64,000 nucleotides of DNA, taken from NCBI RefSeq assembly GCF_013240295.1, contig NZ_JABETK010000002.1, forward strand, positions 186,001-250,000. The letters are read 5' to 3'. The notes beneath the pieces were generated by a model. It ran no database searches, was not told the origin of the DNA, and saw only the letters and a list, made by a program, of their open reading frames with translations. Within the stretch, counting starts at the first letter, position 1, and each line of letters opens with the position of its first letter. Shown in pieces: positions 47,637 through 55,958 of this stretch. The DNA comes from Neoaquamicrobium sediminum. Lineage in GTDB: Bacteria > Pseudomonadota > Alphaproteobacteria > Rhizobiales > Rhizobiaceae. A program made the position numbers and the translations under genes.

Positions 47637-48341
47637 ATGCCAGACCTTTCGTCATATCCGATCACCAAGCGCTGGCCTGCCTCCAATCCCGATCTCCTGC
47701 AGTTCTATGCAGCGCCCACGCCCAACGGCGTCAAGGTCTCCATCATGCTCGAGGAGACCGGCCTGCCATACGAGCCCCACTTTATCGACATCAGCACAAA
47801 CGAGGCCAAAGACCCCGCTTTCGTGTCGCTGAACCCAAACGGGCGGATCCCTGCGATCATCGATCCGTCAGGCCCCGATGGTGAGCCGCTCGGCGTTTGG
47901 GAGTCCGGTGCGATCCTCGTTTACCTCGCCGAGAAGACGGGCCGATTGATTCCACCGGGACAAGCCAGGCGTTATGAGGTGCTGAGTTGGGTATTCTTCC
48001 AGATGTCGGCGATCGGCCCGATGTTCGGTCAGCTGGGCTTCTTTCTGCGTTGGGGCGGAAAGGACTACGAGGACAAGCGGCCTCAGCAACGGTTCGCCGA
48101 CGAGTCCAAGCGCCTGCTGGGGATCTTGGATCGCCAGCTGGATGGGCGCGAGTGGATCGTCGACGACTATTCCATCGCCGACATCGCGACGCTCGGCTGG
48201 GTCAATGCCCTGGTCAGCACCTATGACGCCGGCGACCTGTTGCGCATCGCCGAACACCGGAACGTCCGGGGTTGGTTGGATCGCGGCCTCGCTCGACCAG
48301 CCGTGCAGCGGGGCCTGGTCATCCCTGCGAGGCCCGCATGA
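47637..48341 (+). CDS. Glutathione S-transferase family protein (YfcG/YghU-like)
   Basis: The 234-residue protein has an N-terminal thioredoxin-fold domain (LLQFYAAPTPNGVKVSIMLE, NPNGRIPAIIDPSG, VWESGAILVYLAEKTG) and an all-helical C-terminal domain (WIVDDYSIADIATLGWVNAL). The pattern suits the nu-class GSTs, which act as disulfide-bond reductases or peroxidases with glutathione. It overlaps the next gene by 4 nt. Confidence 0.9.
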   Translation: MPDLSSYPITKRWPASNPDLLQFYAAPTPNGVKVSIMLEETGLPYEPHFIDISTNEAKDPAFVSLNPNGRIPAIIDPSGPDGEPLGVWESGAILVYLAEKTGRLIPPGQARRYEVLSWVFFQMSAIGPMFGQLGFFLRWGGKDYEDKRPQQRFADESKRLLGILDRQLDGREWIVDDYSIADIATLGWVNALVSTYDAGDLLRIAEHRNVRGWLDRGLARPAVQRGLVIPARPA

Positions 48342-49306
48342 GCGTCATCGCCGCTTACTATTACAACGAGGGTCGCCGCATCCGCGAAGTCGCTATCGAC
48401 GAGCGGGTTGAGCTCGACAAGAACCGATCTGGCTTCTGCTGGATTGGGCTCAGCGAGCCTTCGGAAAGCGAACTCAGGGCGCTTCAGTCGACCTACAATC
48501 TGCATCCATTGGCGATTGATAACGCGATGCATCCGATGTGCCCGCCGAAGCTCGAAGTCTATAACGGCGAGCTTTACGTCGTCGCTCAGACGGCCGAGCT
48601 GGTTGGGGACCGCATACGCTACGGCAAGACCGCGATCTTCACTGGTCACAACCATCTGATCACCGTGCGTCACGGCAACGCCGGAGCGCTTGGCAATCTT
48701 CGCGAGCAGCTTGAGGGTTCGCCTGCTCAGTTTGGTAAGGGTGTCGACTACGTCCTGCATGCCATCCTTCACCGCATCGTCGATCAGTATCTGCCGATCT
48801 TCGAAATGATCGAGGACGACGTGCTCGCGATGGAGAGGCGATCGCTCGACGACTTCCTGGGGCGGGCGGAGGTCGCGCGCATCTTCGGCTTGCGATGCGA
48901 ATTGACGCGTTTCCAGCGAACCCTTGGCGCTATGGCGGAACTGGTGCGCAAGCTCGTTCGCGGACATTTCCCGTGCATCAGCGCTGAGGTGCGGCCGTAC
49001 TTCAACGATGTCGCCGACCATGTCGATCGGGTCCAGTCCATGGTCGATGGCCTCCTCCAGGTGCTGTCCACGGTCTTCGAATTCAGCAGCCTTCTTGAGG
49101 CGCAGAGGACAGGCGTCATCACGCGCCAGCTCGCTGCCTGGGCGGCGATCCTCGCGGTCCCTACGGCCATCGCGGGCATATATGGAATGAACTTCAGGAA
49201 CATGCCGGAGCTGGACACAGCTTACGGCTATTTCGTCGTGCTCGGCCTAATGCTGACGTTCTGTCTTTTCCTGTTCGTCCGCTTCAAGCGAGCCAAGTGG
49301 CTATGA
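48338..49306 (+). CDS. CorA-family divalent metal ion transporter
   Basis: The 322-residue protein has a long cytoplasmic N-terminal domain with helical bundles (DHVDRVQSMVDGLLQVLSTV). Two C-terminal membrane helices carry the signature GMN in AIAGIYGMNFRNMPEL, and a basic end follows (VRFKRAKWL). CorA channels move magnesium, cobalt or, in some subgroups, zinc. Coupling to a GST gene suggests stress-linked metal balance, but this is inference. Confidence 0.92.
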   Translation: MSVIAAYYYNEGRRIREVAIDERVELDKNRSGFCWIGLSEPSESELRALQSTYNLHPLAIDNAMHPMCPPKLEVYNGELYVVAQTAELVGDRIRYGKTAIFTGHNHLITVRHGNAGALGNLREQLEGSPAQFGKGVDYVLHAILHRIVDQYLPIFEMIEDDVLAMERRSLDDFLGRAEVARIFGLRCELTRFQRTLGAMAELVRKLVRGHFPCISAEVRPYFNDVADHVDRVQSMVDGLLQVLSTVFEFSSLLEAQRTGVITRQLAAWAAILAVPTAIAGIYGMNFRNMPELDTAYGYFVVLGLMLTFCLFLFVRFKRAKWL

Positions 49307-49400
49307 TGGTGCTCCGCATCTTCAGTGCTGGTCGGTCGCGGAGCCAAAGCGCGCCTTCGGTCGGCGCGCAACCCCTACAATCCGAACTCGAGGTGCATTG

Positions 49401-49973
49401 ATGACAACTCAAGTGAGAGACGTTCTGGACGCCGTACAGTCCTTCGTGGCTAAGGGCTATGACCGAGAGTACCGTGTGAAGGACGGCGCTCTTGTCGATC
49501 TCGAACTCGGATCGACCCTCGACGCGTGCAGCATTCGTGTCGATGCCGCATTACGCCTTGAGAGCGGCGATGGAGCCGAAGACGCTTCGAACATCTACGC
49601 CATCACAGATCCGGCGACCGAGCATAAAGGTCTGCTTATCGATGCCTTCGATGTGTTCGACGAGATATGTCACCGTGACCTGTCCGAACGGCTTCTTGAG
49701 CATCGTGAAACAGCTCCGGCCGGTGACGCCGACGTGCCGAGCAAGCATGGGCTGCGCAAAGTCTACAAAAGCGAGTTTGATCGCGACCCTGAGCGTTACG
49801 TTTTGCGGGAAGGCTTCCCTGACTTTCCGGCATGCCCGTTCGGGGGAGCCTTCAGCATCCTCGGCTTCGATACAGCAGAACAATCATACGTCTGGCTCGT
49901 GACGAGCATTATTCGGGATCCCCGGCTGATCAGGATTCCCTACCAGGGCGAAGACGTTATTACCGACGAATGA
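49401..49973 (+). CDS. Hypothetical protein (190 aa)
   Basis: I do not recognise the family. The protein is acidic and soluble, with no signal or membrane segment. It contains YAITDPATEHKGLLIDAFDV and a conserved-looking Cys near the end (FPDFPACPFGGAFSILGFD). ATG 49401 is used, just after a weak GAGG site. The stop shares a base with the start of the Gre-like gene (TGATG), so they form a two-gene unit. Confidence 0.7.
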   Translation: MTTQVRDVLDAVQSFVAKGYDREYRVKDGALVDLELGSTLDACSIRVDAALRLESGDGAEDASNIYAITDPATEHKGLLIDAFDVFDEICHRDLSERLLEHRETAPAGDADVPSKHGLRKVYKSEFDRDPERYVLREGFPDFPACPFGGAFSILGFDTAEQSYVWLVTSIIRDPRLIRIPYQGEDVITDE

Positions 49974-50500
49974 TGTCGGCGGAGCGCGGGAAAACCCAGA
50001 CCCCAACGATGGATGGGATGCCCCTTAAGGTCAAAAATAACGAGGCAGAGATGGACTGGAACAAGGACCATATTCGCGAGACAATGCTGTCGCTTGAAAC
50101 CGCGGCGCTGCAAAGCGCTCGCAAGAAGTATCTGGATTACGTCTCCACCGCGCGCCTCGATCGCAGCGAGCCGATCGAGAACGACGAGCAGGCGCAAGCC
50201 GAGGTGGCGAGCGACTTTGCTGAGGCGCTCGATGACACTCTCGATGACTATGTTGATAAGCTCGACAAACTCCGGACAATCGATTTTGGACCAAAGTCAG
50301 AAGTCTCGGAAGGCGCCGTCGTCAAGCTGTCCGGTAAGCACTTCGTCATTTCGGTCTCGACTGGCAGGTTCATTTGTCATGGGCAGGAACTGATGGGCAT
50401 CTCGACGATGGCCCCGATCTACGAGGCGATCGAAGGCGCGCGAGCCGGGGAAACGGTGCAGTTCAATGGCCGCGATTTGACCGTGGAGGCTGTTGCGTAG
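49973..50500 (+). CDS. GreA/GreB-like C-terminal domain protein with coiled-coil N-terminus
   Basis: The C-terminal 70 residues resemble the GreA/GreB C-terminal domain (SEVSEGAVVKLSGKHFVISV, then GISTMAPIYEAIEGARAGET and VQFNGRDLTVEAV). The preceding region is helical and acidic (DFAEALDDTLDDYVDKLDKL), as in Gre-factor coiled coils. Gre-type proteins enter the RNA polymerase channel. Similarity is moderate and judged by eye, so the assignment is tentative. The start may be ATG 49973 or ATG 50051 (MDWNKDHIRETML). Confidence 0.55.
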   Translation: MSAERGKTQTPTMDGMPLKVKNNEAEMDWNKDHIRETMLSLETAALQSARKKYLDYVSTARLDRSEPIENDEQAQAEVASDFAEALDDTLDDYVDKLDKLRTIDFGPKSEVSEGAVVKLSGKHFVISVSTGRFICHGQELMGISTMAPIYEAIEGARAGETVQFNGRDLTVEAVA

Positions 50501-50605
50501 GCGGGACCCGCGGTCCTCGGATCGTGAGTGCGGGCCATCGACGTTCGCAGCCTTACTGGACGACCTCCGGCCTCCCCATTGCCGCTTCTCTCAGATGATC
50601 GGCAC

Positions 50606-50902
50606 TTACGAGCTAAGCCACCCCAGACCTGCGTAGGCGAGCATTCCCAATACCATCGCCACGATGACCTGGTTCGTGGCGATCGCTGCACCCAGCGCGA
50701 CACCGGCCGCGATCCAGGTTGGAGGTGGCTGACCGATCAACGACGACGCGACCAAGCTGACCACGATCAGCCCAGGCAACTCGTCCAGAACCCAAGCCTG
50801 CCTGGAAACCCTAATTCGTTCACCGGCAATCAATCCGGCGACCCGGATCGCAAACGCAGCCACAACGAGCAAACTGACAACAACCCAGTGCGAAGCGCTC
50901 AT
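50606..50902 (-). CDS. AzlD-family membrane protein
   Basis: The 98-residue protein has about four hydrophobic segments (WVVVSLLVVAAFAIRVAGLI; LPGLIVVSLVASSLIG; IAAGVALGAAIATNQVIVAM) and fits AzlD, the small subunit of AzlCD exporters of branched-chain amino acids. It overlaps the azlC-like gene by 4 nt. Confidence 0.85.
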   Translation of the reverse strand: MSASHWVVVSLLVVAAFAIRVAGLIAGERIRVSRQAWVLDELPGLIVVSLVASSLIGQPPPTWIAAGVALGAAIATNQVIVAMVLGMLAYAGLGWLSS

Positions 50903-51622
50903 CGGGCTGCCGCCTCGATCCTGCGCTTCAAGAAGGTCACCACCAAGCCGAAGAATGCGCCGACGATGATCCCGTAAGCTTTGGGCATGCCGAGCGAGAT
51001 GACGGCCATGGTCGCTGCCGCGCCATGGTCCATGGCAGAACTTGGGAACGTCCCCGCCACAGACCTCGCGCCATCGCAATGAAGGCCGCCGTGAACGCGA
51101 AGCTCAGGCCAAAGCGTCCGAGATCGGGCAGCGCGGCGCCAAGCAAGGCCCCGAGCGTCGTGGAGGCTGTCCACATGGAGATGTTCACCAGCCCTGAGCC
51201 TATGAGGAATGGTGCTCCGACATCGGGGGACTTCGCCCGCTCGGACATCGTCAAAGCCCAGTTCTCGTCGCCAGTAATGTGGATGGCGAAGAGCTTCTTC
51301 CTCAGCGACAAGCCGGCCAACACCTCGGATAAAGAGGCGATGATGCCGACATAGCGCAGGTTGAGCGACGCACCGGCCAGAACCGCGCCCAACACGACAC
51401 CTGTGGAAGCGAACTGCTCAACCGCGATGATTTGCGAAGAGCCCGCATGGGTAGAGGCGCTCATGATCGCGACGCCCCACCACGGGAAACCTACCTGTAC
51501 GGCCAGGAAACCAAAGGCCAAGCCGTACACGCTGGCCCCCAAGGCCAACGGGAGGATGGCGATCGCCCCCGTTTAGCCTCGTATGCGTTTCTCGCGGCTA
51601 GAGCGTTCACGCTCTCATCCAT
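50899..51622 (-). pseudogene. AzlC-family transporter, two frameshifts
   Basis: The middle of the gene is clear AzlC (LGASVYGLAFGFLAVQVGFP, STHAGSSQIIAVEQFASTG, FAIHITGDENWALTMSERAK). The C-terminus continues in another frame as GAAATMAVISLGMPKAYGII, with the change near 51026. At the N-terminus MDESVNALAARNAYEAKRG must join AIAILPLALGASVYG near 51572. One missing G repairs each site (a GG pair and a five-G run). The pattern fits sequencing loss in runs better than decay. The reconstructed protein has about 240 residues. Confidence 0.72.
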
Positions 51623-51698
51623 GACACGTTCCGCCTTGTTCTCAGCCAGGCTCCTCTAACAGCCGACTGGCAATCCTTCGGTCGTCGGCATAGGCGTC

Positions 51699-52969
51699 TC
51701 AGCGGCGCTGATCCGCCGTGGTTCGTATCATCGCGTCGAGCGACCCGGTGATCATCGCCGTGCTCGGGCAGCGTGTTGCTCTCGTCTTGACCGAGCGGTC
51801 TGAGTGCCTGCGGACACCGGCCAAGACCGCCAGGGCAGTCAGCAGTGCCGCTGCGTAGAGGAACAGGCCGCCAGGGCCGAGGAGGTCCATCACCAGGCCT
51901 CCGATGAGCGGCCCGGCGGCGGTTCCGATCCCGTTGAGTAGGAGAAGTCCGCGAGCGGTCCCCAGCAGCCGACCCGCAGGAAGGTCGTCATTCGCAACGG
52001 CAAGGCATAGCGAATAGATGGGAATACCGAAGCCGCCGAACAGCGCGCCCGCCGCAAGTAGCACAGGCAGAGGCGCCTCCGCAGCCAGCGCTACGCCGAT
52101 CGCAGCCGCCGCGGAAGCCAGGGCGGCGCCGGCAATGACGAGTGTCCGCGACACGCGGTCCGATAGCCATCCCAATGGCCACTGCAGCACGAGCGTTCCA
52201 CCAAGGACCGCAGCCATGAACGCAGAAATGCCGCCCACATCGAGGCCAATCCTCTGCGCAAAATTGGGGCCTAGTCCCCAGAAGCCGCCGATGGCCAGGC
52301 CGGCTAGGAAAACGCCGACCGACGGAAGGGGCGAAATTGCAACGAGATCGCGAAAGGCGACGGGCTCCTGTTGAACCTCGGCCGGGGATGACTGGGCAGT
52401 AGCGTGACGGGGACGACGGCCGCAGATATCAGCAGCGAGACGAACAGGAATAGCGTCACGTCTGTAGGCGGCGCGATGTTGAGCAGCGCTTGACCAAGGG
52501 CCCATGAACCCATCGAAACAACGCCGAAGATCGACAAAAGCTGACCGCGCGTGGATTGAATCGCGTGCGCGTTGAGCCAACTCTCAGTCGCTAGGATCAT
52601 GCCTGCATAGGCGAAGCCGGTCACAAGGCGAAGCGGCATCCATACGTTTGCCTCCACGAATGCGACATGAAGAAGAGCCGTCATTGAAGCCATCGCGGCG
52701 AAGCCAGCGAAAGTCCTCACATGGCCCACGGACACGATCATCTTGGGCAGCGTGAGAGCGCCAATGGTGAAGCCCGCAAAGTATAGGGACATCATCGCGC
52801 TGATCGTTTGAGCTGAAAAGCCTTCCTCCCCAGCCCTCACGATCAGGAGCGTACCCAGTAGACCATTGCCCAAGAGCAACGTGGCGACGCTCAACAATAG
52901 CGCTGCGACCGGCGCCAAAACGAGCCCCCGCGCGCAGGCCGCCTTCACGCTGTTCATCGCCTGACTCAT
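51699..52969 (-). pseudogene. MFS transporter (YcaD-like), frameshifted
   Basis: The N-terminal half (LLLSVATLLLGNGLLGTLLI, VTGFAYAGMILATESWLNAH) and the C-terminal half (GVFLAGLAIGGFWGLGPNFA, RLLGTARGLLLLNGIGTAAG) lie in two frames that join near 52388, where one C appears lost from a CCCC run. Together they form a 12-helix major facilitator protein of about 423 residues. Substrate is unknown. The start overlaps the DM13 gene by 4 nt. Confidence 0.8.
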
Positions 52970-53457
52970 TTCCGAGCCTGGCGCGGAGGCTGATACGCCG
53001 CAGAACTGATGAACTGATCAAAGGCTTCGCACCAGATGACAACGGCGCTGTAGTCGCGAACGTCGATGTCGGCGGGCACCTCCATAATGAAGCCGTTGAA
53101 CGTCCTCACATCGCCGACCCGGGCCGACGCGTCCTTGATCGCGAGGAACGCTTCCTCGGTCTCGACGAAGTGCGGGGCGAGATAAAGCTTGTAGTCCGGC
53201 CCGGGAGAGAGACGGCCGATGTGTGCGATCCGGTGAGGCAGGATCTGCACTTCGCCTTCACCCCAGTGCAGCAGGTCGCTGCCGGCTAGATCACGAGAAA
53301 GCTTTCCCGAATAGAGCGCCTCAGGCGTCGAACTCCTCAACGCAGCTTCAGTGGGCGACGCCGGCGCGGTGAGGATAGGCAGCGTGTAGATGCCGGCAGC
53401 AAAGCCTGTGATGCCAACGACGAAGTGGGTGCAGGCTAGAATAAGCCACCGTGGCAT
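52966..53457 (-). CDS. DM13-domain protein
   Basis: The 163-residue protein has an N-terminal membrane anchor (LILACTHFVVGITGFAAGIY) and a DM13 domain (LHWGEGEVQILPHRIAHIG, DYKLYLAPHFVETEEAF, SAVVIWCEAFDQFISSAAYQ) with the family Cys. DM13 domains are proposed to take part in electron transfer or redox reactions at the cell surface. It follows the redoxin gene by three bases. Confidence 0.85.
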   Translation of the reverse strand: MPRWLILACTHFVVGITGFAAGIYTLPILTAPASPTEAALRSSTPEALYSGKLSRDLAGSDLLHWGEGEVQILPHRIAHIGRLSPGPDYKLYLAPHFVETEEAFLAIKDASARVGDVRTFNGFIMEVPADIDVRDYSAVVIWCEAFDQFISSAAYQPPRQARK

Positions 53458-53460
53458 GTT

Positions 53461-53934
53461 TCACGAGCTCTCCAAATTTGCCACCAAACGATCCGCGTCC
53501 AGGTGGAAATCCGAAAAGACGATGCGACCGTCGGCATTGATGACCGTGAACCACGGCGTTCCCCGTGTCCGGTAATCCTCCATGAACGTTGGAAACGCAG
53601 CACCAGGCGGCGGTTCGTCGTGCCCGAAGGCGACGGGGAGACGGTACTCCACCTGATTGATGCGCAACTTGTCGAATGTATTTTCGTGCGCTCCTTCGAA
53701 GACCGTCTGGATCACTGCGAATCCGACGCCTCTGGACTCCAGCGCACCATGCAATTTCTGCAGTGTGGGAAACCCATGCAGATGGCAGCCCCTGCACCAG
53801 TGCTGAAACGCGAAAAGGATCTTCGGCCCTACGCCAAGATCCGATAGCTTGATCGGCGTCTGGAGGTCGCTTCCATCCACGGCGATCCACCGATGAATGC
53901 GAAGCTCTGGCGCTTGACGATCGGCCGCGCTCAT
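53461..53934 (-). CDS. Thioredoxin-like/TlpA-type redoxin
   Basis: The 157-residue protein has a thioredoxin fold with a CxxC active site (LFAFQHWCRGCHLHGFPTLQ) and a cis-Pro region (RTRGTPWFTVINADGRIVFS). No signal peptide is visible, so it is probably cytoplasmic. It is the first gene of a minus-strand operon (redoxin, DM13, MFS, then AzlC and AzlD). It could supply electrons to the Msr enzymes or peroxidases of the cargo. Confidence 0.87.
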   Translation of the reverse strand: MSAADRQAPELRIHRWIAVDGSDLQTPIKLSDLGVGPKILFAFQHWCRGCHLHGFPTLQKLHGALESRGVGFAVIQTVFEGAHENTFDKLRINQVEYRLPVAFGHDEPPPGAAFPTFMEDYRTRGTPWFTVINADGRIVFSDFHLDADRLVANLESS

Positions 53935-54032
53935 CCCTCTCTCCGAACACGAAGCATGTGCCCGACGTGCAGCGAAAACTCGCGAGCGCAGGGGAACTGC
54001 TATACTTCACCGCCCCACGGCCCGAGCGTCAA

Positions 54033-54066
54033 ATAGTCGATAAGACCAAAATCTTGTCTCGACTAT
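54033..54066. promoter_or_regulatory. Inverted repeat ATAGTCGA...TCGACTAT upstream of redoxin operon
   Basis: ATAGTCGA (54033-54040) and TCGACTAT (54059-54066) are exact inverse copies 18 bases apart, about 100 bases before the redoxin start. The half-site matches the ATAGTCGAGG block found before msrB and nadE. Confidence 0.5.
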
Positions 54067-54135
54067 ACCCGACGAGGCCACGAGTTTACGTGGATGACTA
54101 TGAATTCCAACGCCGGTCTTTTCCAATAGCGGCGT

Positions 54136-54152
54136 GACATAGTTTCTATGTC
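54136..54152. repeat. Perfect palindrome GACATAG-TTT-CTATGTC
   Basis: A 17-bp perfect inverted repeat just after the nadE stop. It could end nadE transcription, though it lacks a U run, or bind a regulator of the redoxin operon. Confidence 0.35.
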
Positions 54153-54168
54153 CTAGGCGGGAGCAAAT

Positions 54169-55050
54169 TTAGCGTCCGTTCGACCCTTGCGGCGCCAGAA
54201 GCTGCACGTTGGAGGCCACAGGCAGCGCGCGCTTATGCGCGGTGGCTCGGTACGCTCTTTGGATCGTCTCGACCGCCGCCTGGGCCACACCCCTTCCTTC
54301 GAGGTAATCGTCTATCTCATCATAGGTCACGCCGTAGGCGTCTTCGTCGGGGTGTAACGGCATCGCGTCATCCAAATCTGCCGTGGGAACCTTACTGATC
54401 AGTTCCGCCGGGGCGCCCAGATGAGACGCGATCGCGCGAACGCGCCGCTTATTGAGACCGGCGAGAGGGAGAACATCGGCCGCGCCATCGCCGAACTTTG
54501 TGAAGAAACCCATCACCGCTTCGGCTGCATGGTCCGTGCCAATCACAAGGCCGCCCAGGGTCCCCGCGAGAGCAAACTGGGCGACCATCCGTTGGCGTGC
54601 CTTGATGTTCCCGAGCACCGTACTGCGCAGGCCGGGGTCGGCGGACTCGTAATTGGAGCCTGTCATCTCGCTCCACAGCGCGTCGGTCGCGGGCTTTATA
54701 TTGATCACCGCAACGCGGTCGGGCCTGATGGCTGACAAGGCAAGCTGAGCATCGCGCTCGTCCATCTGTTCGCCATAGGGCAGCCGCACCGCTACAAACT
54801 CGCATTCGTACCCGATCTGACGCAGATCCTTCACGGCCGATTGCGCGATTAGGCCCGCCGTCAGGGAATCGACGCCGCCGCTGATTCCAAGCACATACGC
54901 TCGCTGCCCCGACGACCTCAGATAGTCGCGGAGGAAGGCGGCGCGTTCTGCCGCCTCGCGTCGGGCATCGAACGACGCCGAAACGCCGAGCGCTGCGATA
55001 ATCTCGTCTTGGATGGGAATGACGACCTCCTGGGCACGCCGCAGTCGCAT
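54169..55050 (-). CDS. nadE: NAD synthetase, ammonia-dependent
   Basis: The 293-residue enzyme makes NAD from deamido-NAD, ATP and ammonia. It has the pyrophosphatase loop AYVLGISGGVDSLTAGLIAQ, then VIGTDHAAEAVMGFFTKFGD, KVPTADLDDAMPLHPDEDAY, and VTYDEIDDYLEGRGVA. ATG 55050 gives the family length and follows a GAGGTGAGG site. The longer open frame to 55200 would run through the two-part box. NAD supply limits redox repair, which may explain its presence here. Confidence 0.92.
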   Translation of the reverse strand: MRLRRAQEVVIPIQDEIIAALGVSASFDARREAAERAAFLRDYLRSSGQRAYVLGISGGVDSLTAGLIAQSAVKDLRQIGYECEFVAVRLPYGEQMDERDAQLALSAIRPDRVAVINIKPATDALWSEMTGSNYESADPGLRSTVLGNIKARQRMVAQFALAGTLGGLVIGTDHAAEAVMGFFTKFGDGAADVLPLAGLNKRRVRAIASHLGAPAELISKVPTADLDDAMPLHPDEDAYGVTYDEIDDYLEGRGVAQAAVETIQRAYRATAHKRALPVASNVQLLAPQGSNGR

Positions 55051-55352
55051 GCTGGCGACCTCACCTCGCGAAGCTTCTCTGTCCCACGAGCCATAACGCT
55101 CACGCAACACCGATTCAAAGCTATCGAAACTATAGCGACAGGGCATTGGGAAAGCAGTCTGATATAAAGCTATAGTCGAGGCGGGATTATCGCGAGTCAT
55201 AGTGATGAATTGCGTGTCTCTACTGATTTAACACCCGGTTGTCTGAACATCAGCTTTGCGATCCGCTCGATATCTTTCCTTTGCGAGGGTCATCTACGCA
55301 TTAGCCTGAGATGAAGTCGGTCGGTCTGTCGTGACGAGCAAGGGGGTTCGGC
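55051..55352. promoter_or_regulatory. Divergent nadE / molybdoenzyme regulatory region with two-part box
   Basis: This 302-nt gap has no gene. It holds AGCTATCGAAACTATA (55119-55134) and ATAGTCGAGG (55172-55181), the same two blocks as upstream of msrB, 53 bp apart and in the same orientation relative to the plus-strand operon. Divergent layout and spacing fit control by a LysR-type regulator. Confidence 0.6.
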
Positions 55353-55958
55353 ATGGTCACCAGAGGTTTCACCGGCCGCGGTTCAGGCGGCGACCACGAG
55401 GGCCGTATTCCGCCAGGTCAACATCTCGTGGAGAACTTTCCCGTTCTTACCGCTGGGCCAACGCCTCGTATCGAGACGTCCGACTGGAAGTTCACGGTCA
55501 AGATCGGTCCGAGACCCGTGAAGGTCTGGAGTTGGAGTGAATTCAACGCCCTTCCAAAGACCAAAGTGACCAAAGACATTCACTGCGTCACGTCCTGGTC
55601 CAAGCTCGACACGAAGTGGGAAGGCGTGCTGATCGAGGACATCCTCGCTGACGCTGAAGTTAAACAGCCAACAGACTTCGTTCTCGCGCACTGCTACGAT
55701 GGCTATTCGACGAATGTTCCGCTCGCGGACATGTTGTCCGGCAAAGCTATGGTCGCGCTGAGCTACGCGGGCCAGCCGCTTCCCCGCGACCATGGCGGAC
55801 CGGCGCGCCTTCTTGTTCCGCATCTCTACTTCTGGAAGTCCGCCAAGTGGGTGAATGCGCTGCAGTTCACCACTCGCGACGAGGCCGGGTTCTGGGAGTT
55901 GCGCGGTTATCACATCTACGGTGATCCGTGGCGCGAGCAACGGTACACCCATGACTGA
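55353..55958 (+). CDS. Sulfite-oxidase-like molybdopterin oxidoreductase
   Basis: The 201-residue protein has the molybdopterin-binding oxidoreductase fold: VTKDIHCVTSWSKLDTKWEG with the molybdenum-ligand Cys, then EDILADAEVKQPTDFVLAHC, DHGGPARLLVPHLYFWKSAK, and a C-terminal GFWELRGYHIYGDPWREQRY. It has no signal peptide and is cytoplasmic, unlike MsrP (YedY), which belongs to the same superfamily and repairs methionine sulfoxide in the periplasm. The following FNR-type gene overlaps it by 8 nt and is its likely electron donor. Confidence 0.92.
   Translation: MVTRGFTGRGSGGDHEGRIPPGQHLVENFPVLTAGPTPRIETSDWKFTVKIGPRPVKVWSWSEFNALPKTKVTKDIHCVTSWSKLDTKWEGVLIEDILADAEVKQPTDFVLAHCYDGYSTNVPLADMLSGKAMVALSYAGQPLPRDHGGPARLLVPHLYFWKSAKWVNALQFTTRDEAGFWELRGYHIYGDPWREQRYTHD

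Noticed and set aside
51585..51600. Possible further TATGCG operator near azlC
   Set aside because: Only the left half-site matches; the right half does not read CGCATA and the site lies inside the reconstructed azlC start region.
54169..55200. Longer NadE start at 55200
   Set aside because: The extra 50 residues do not match NadE and cover the two-part box; ATG 55050 has a good ribosome site.
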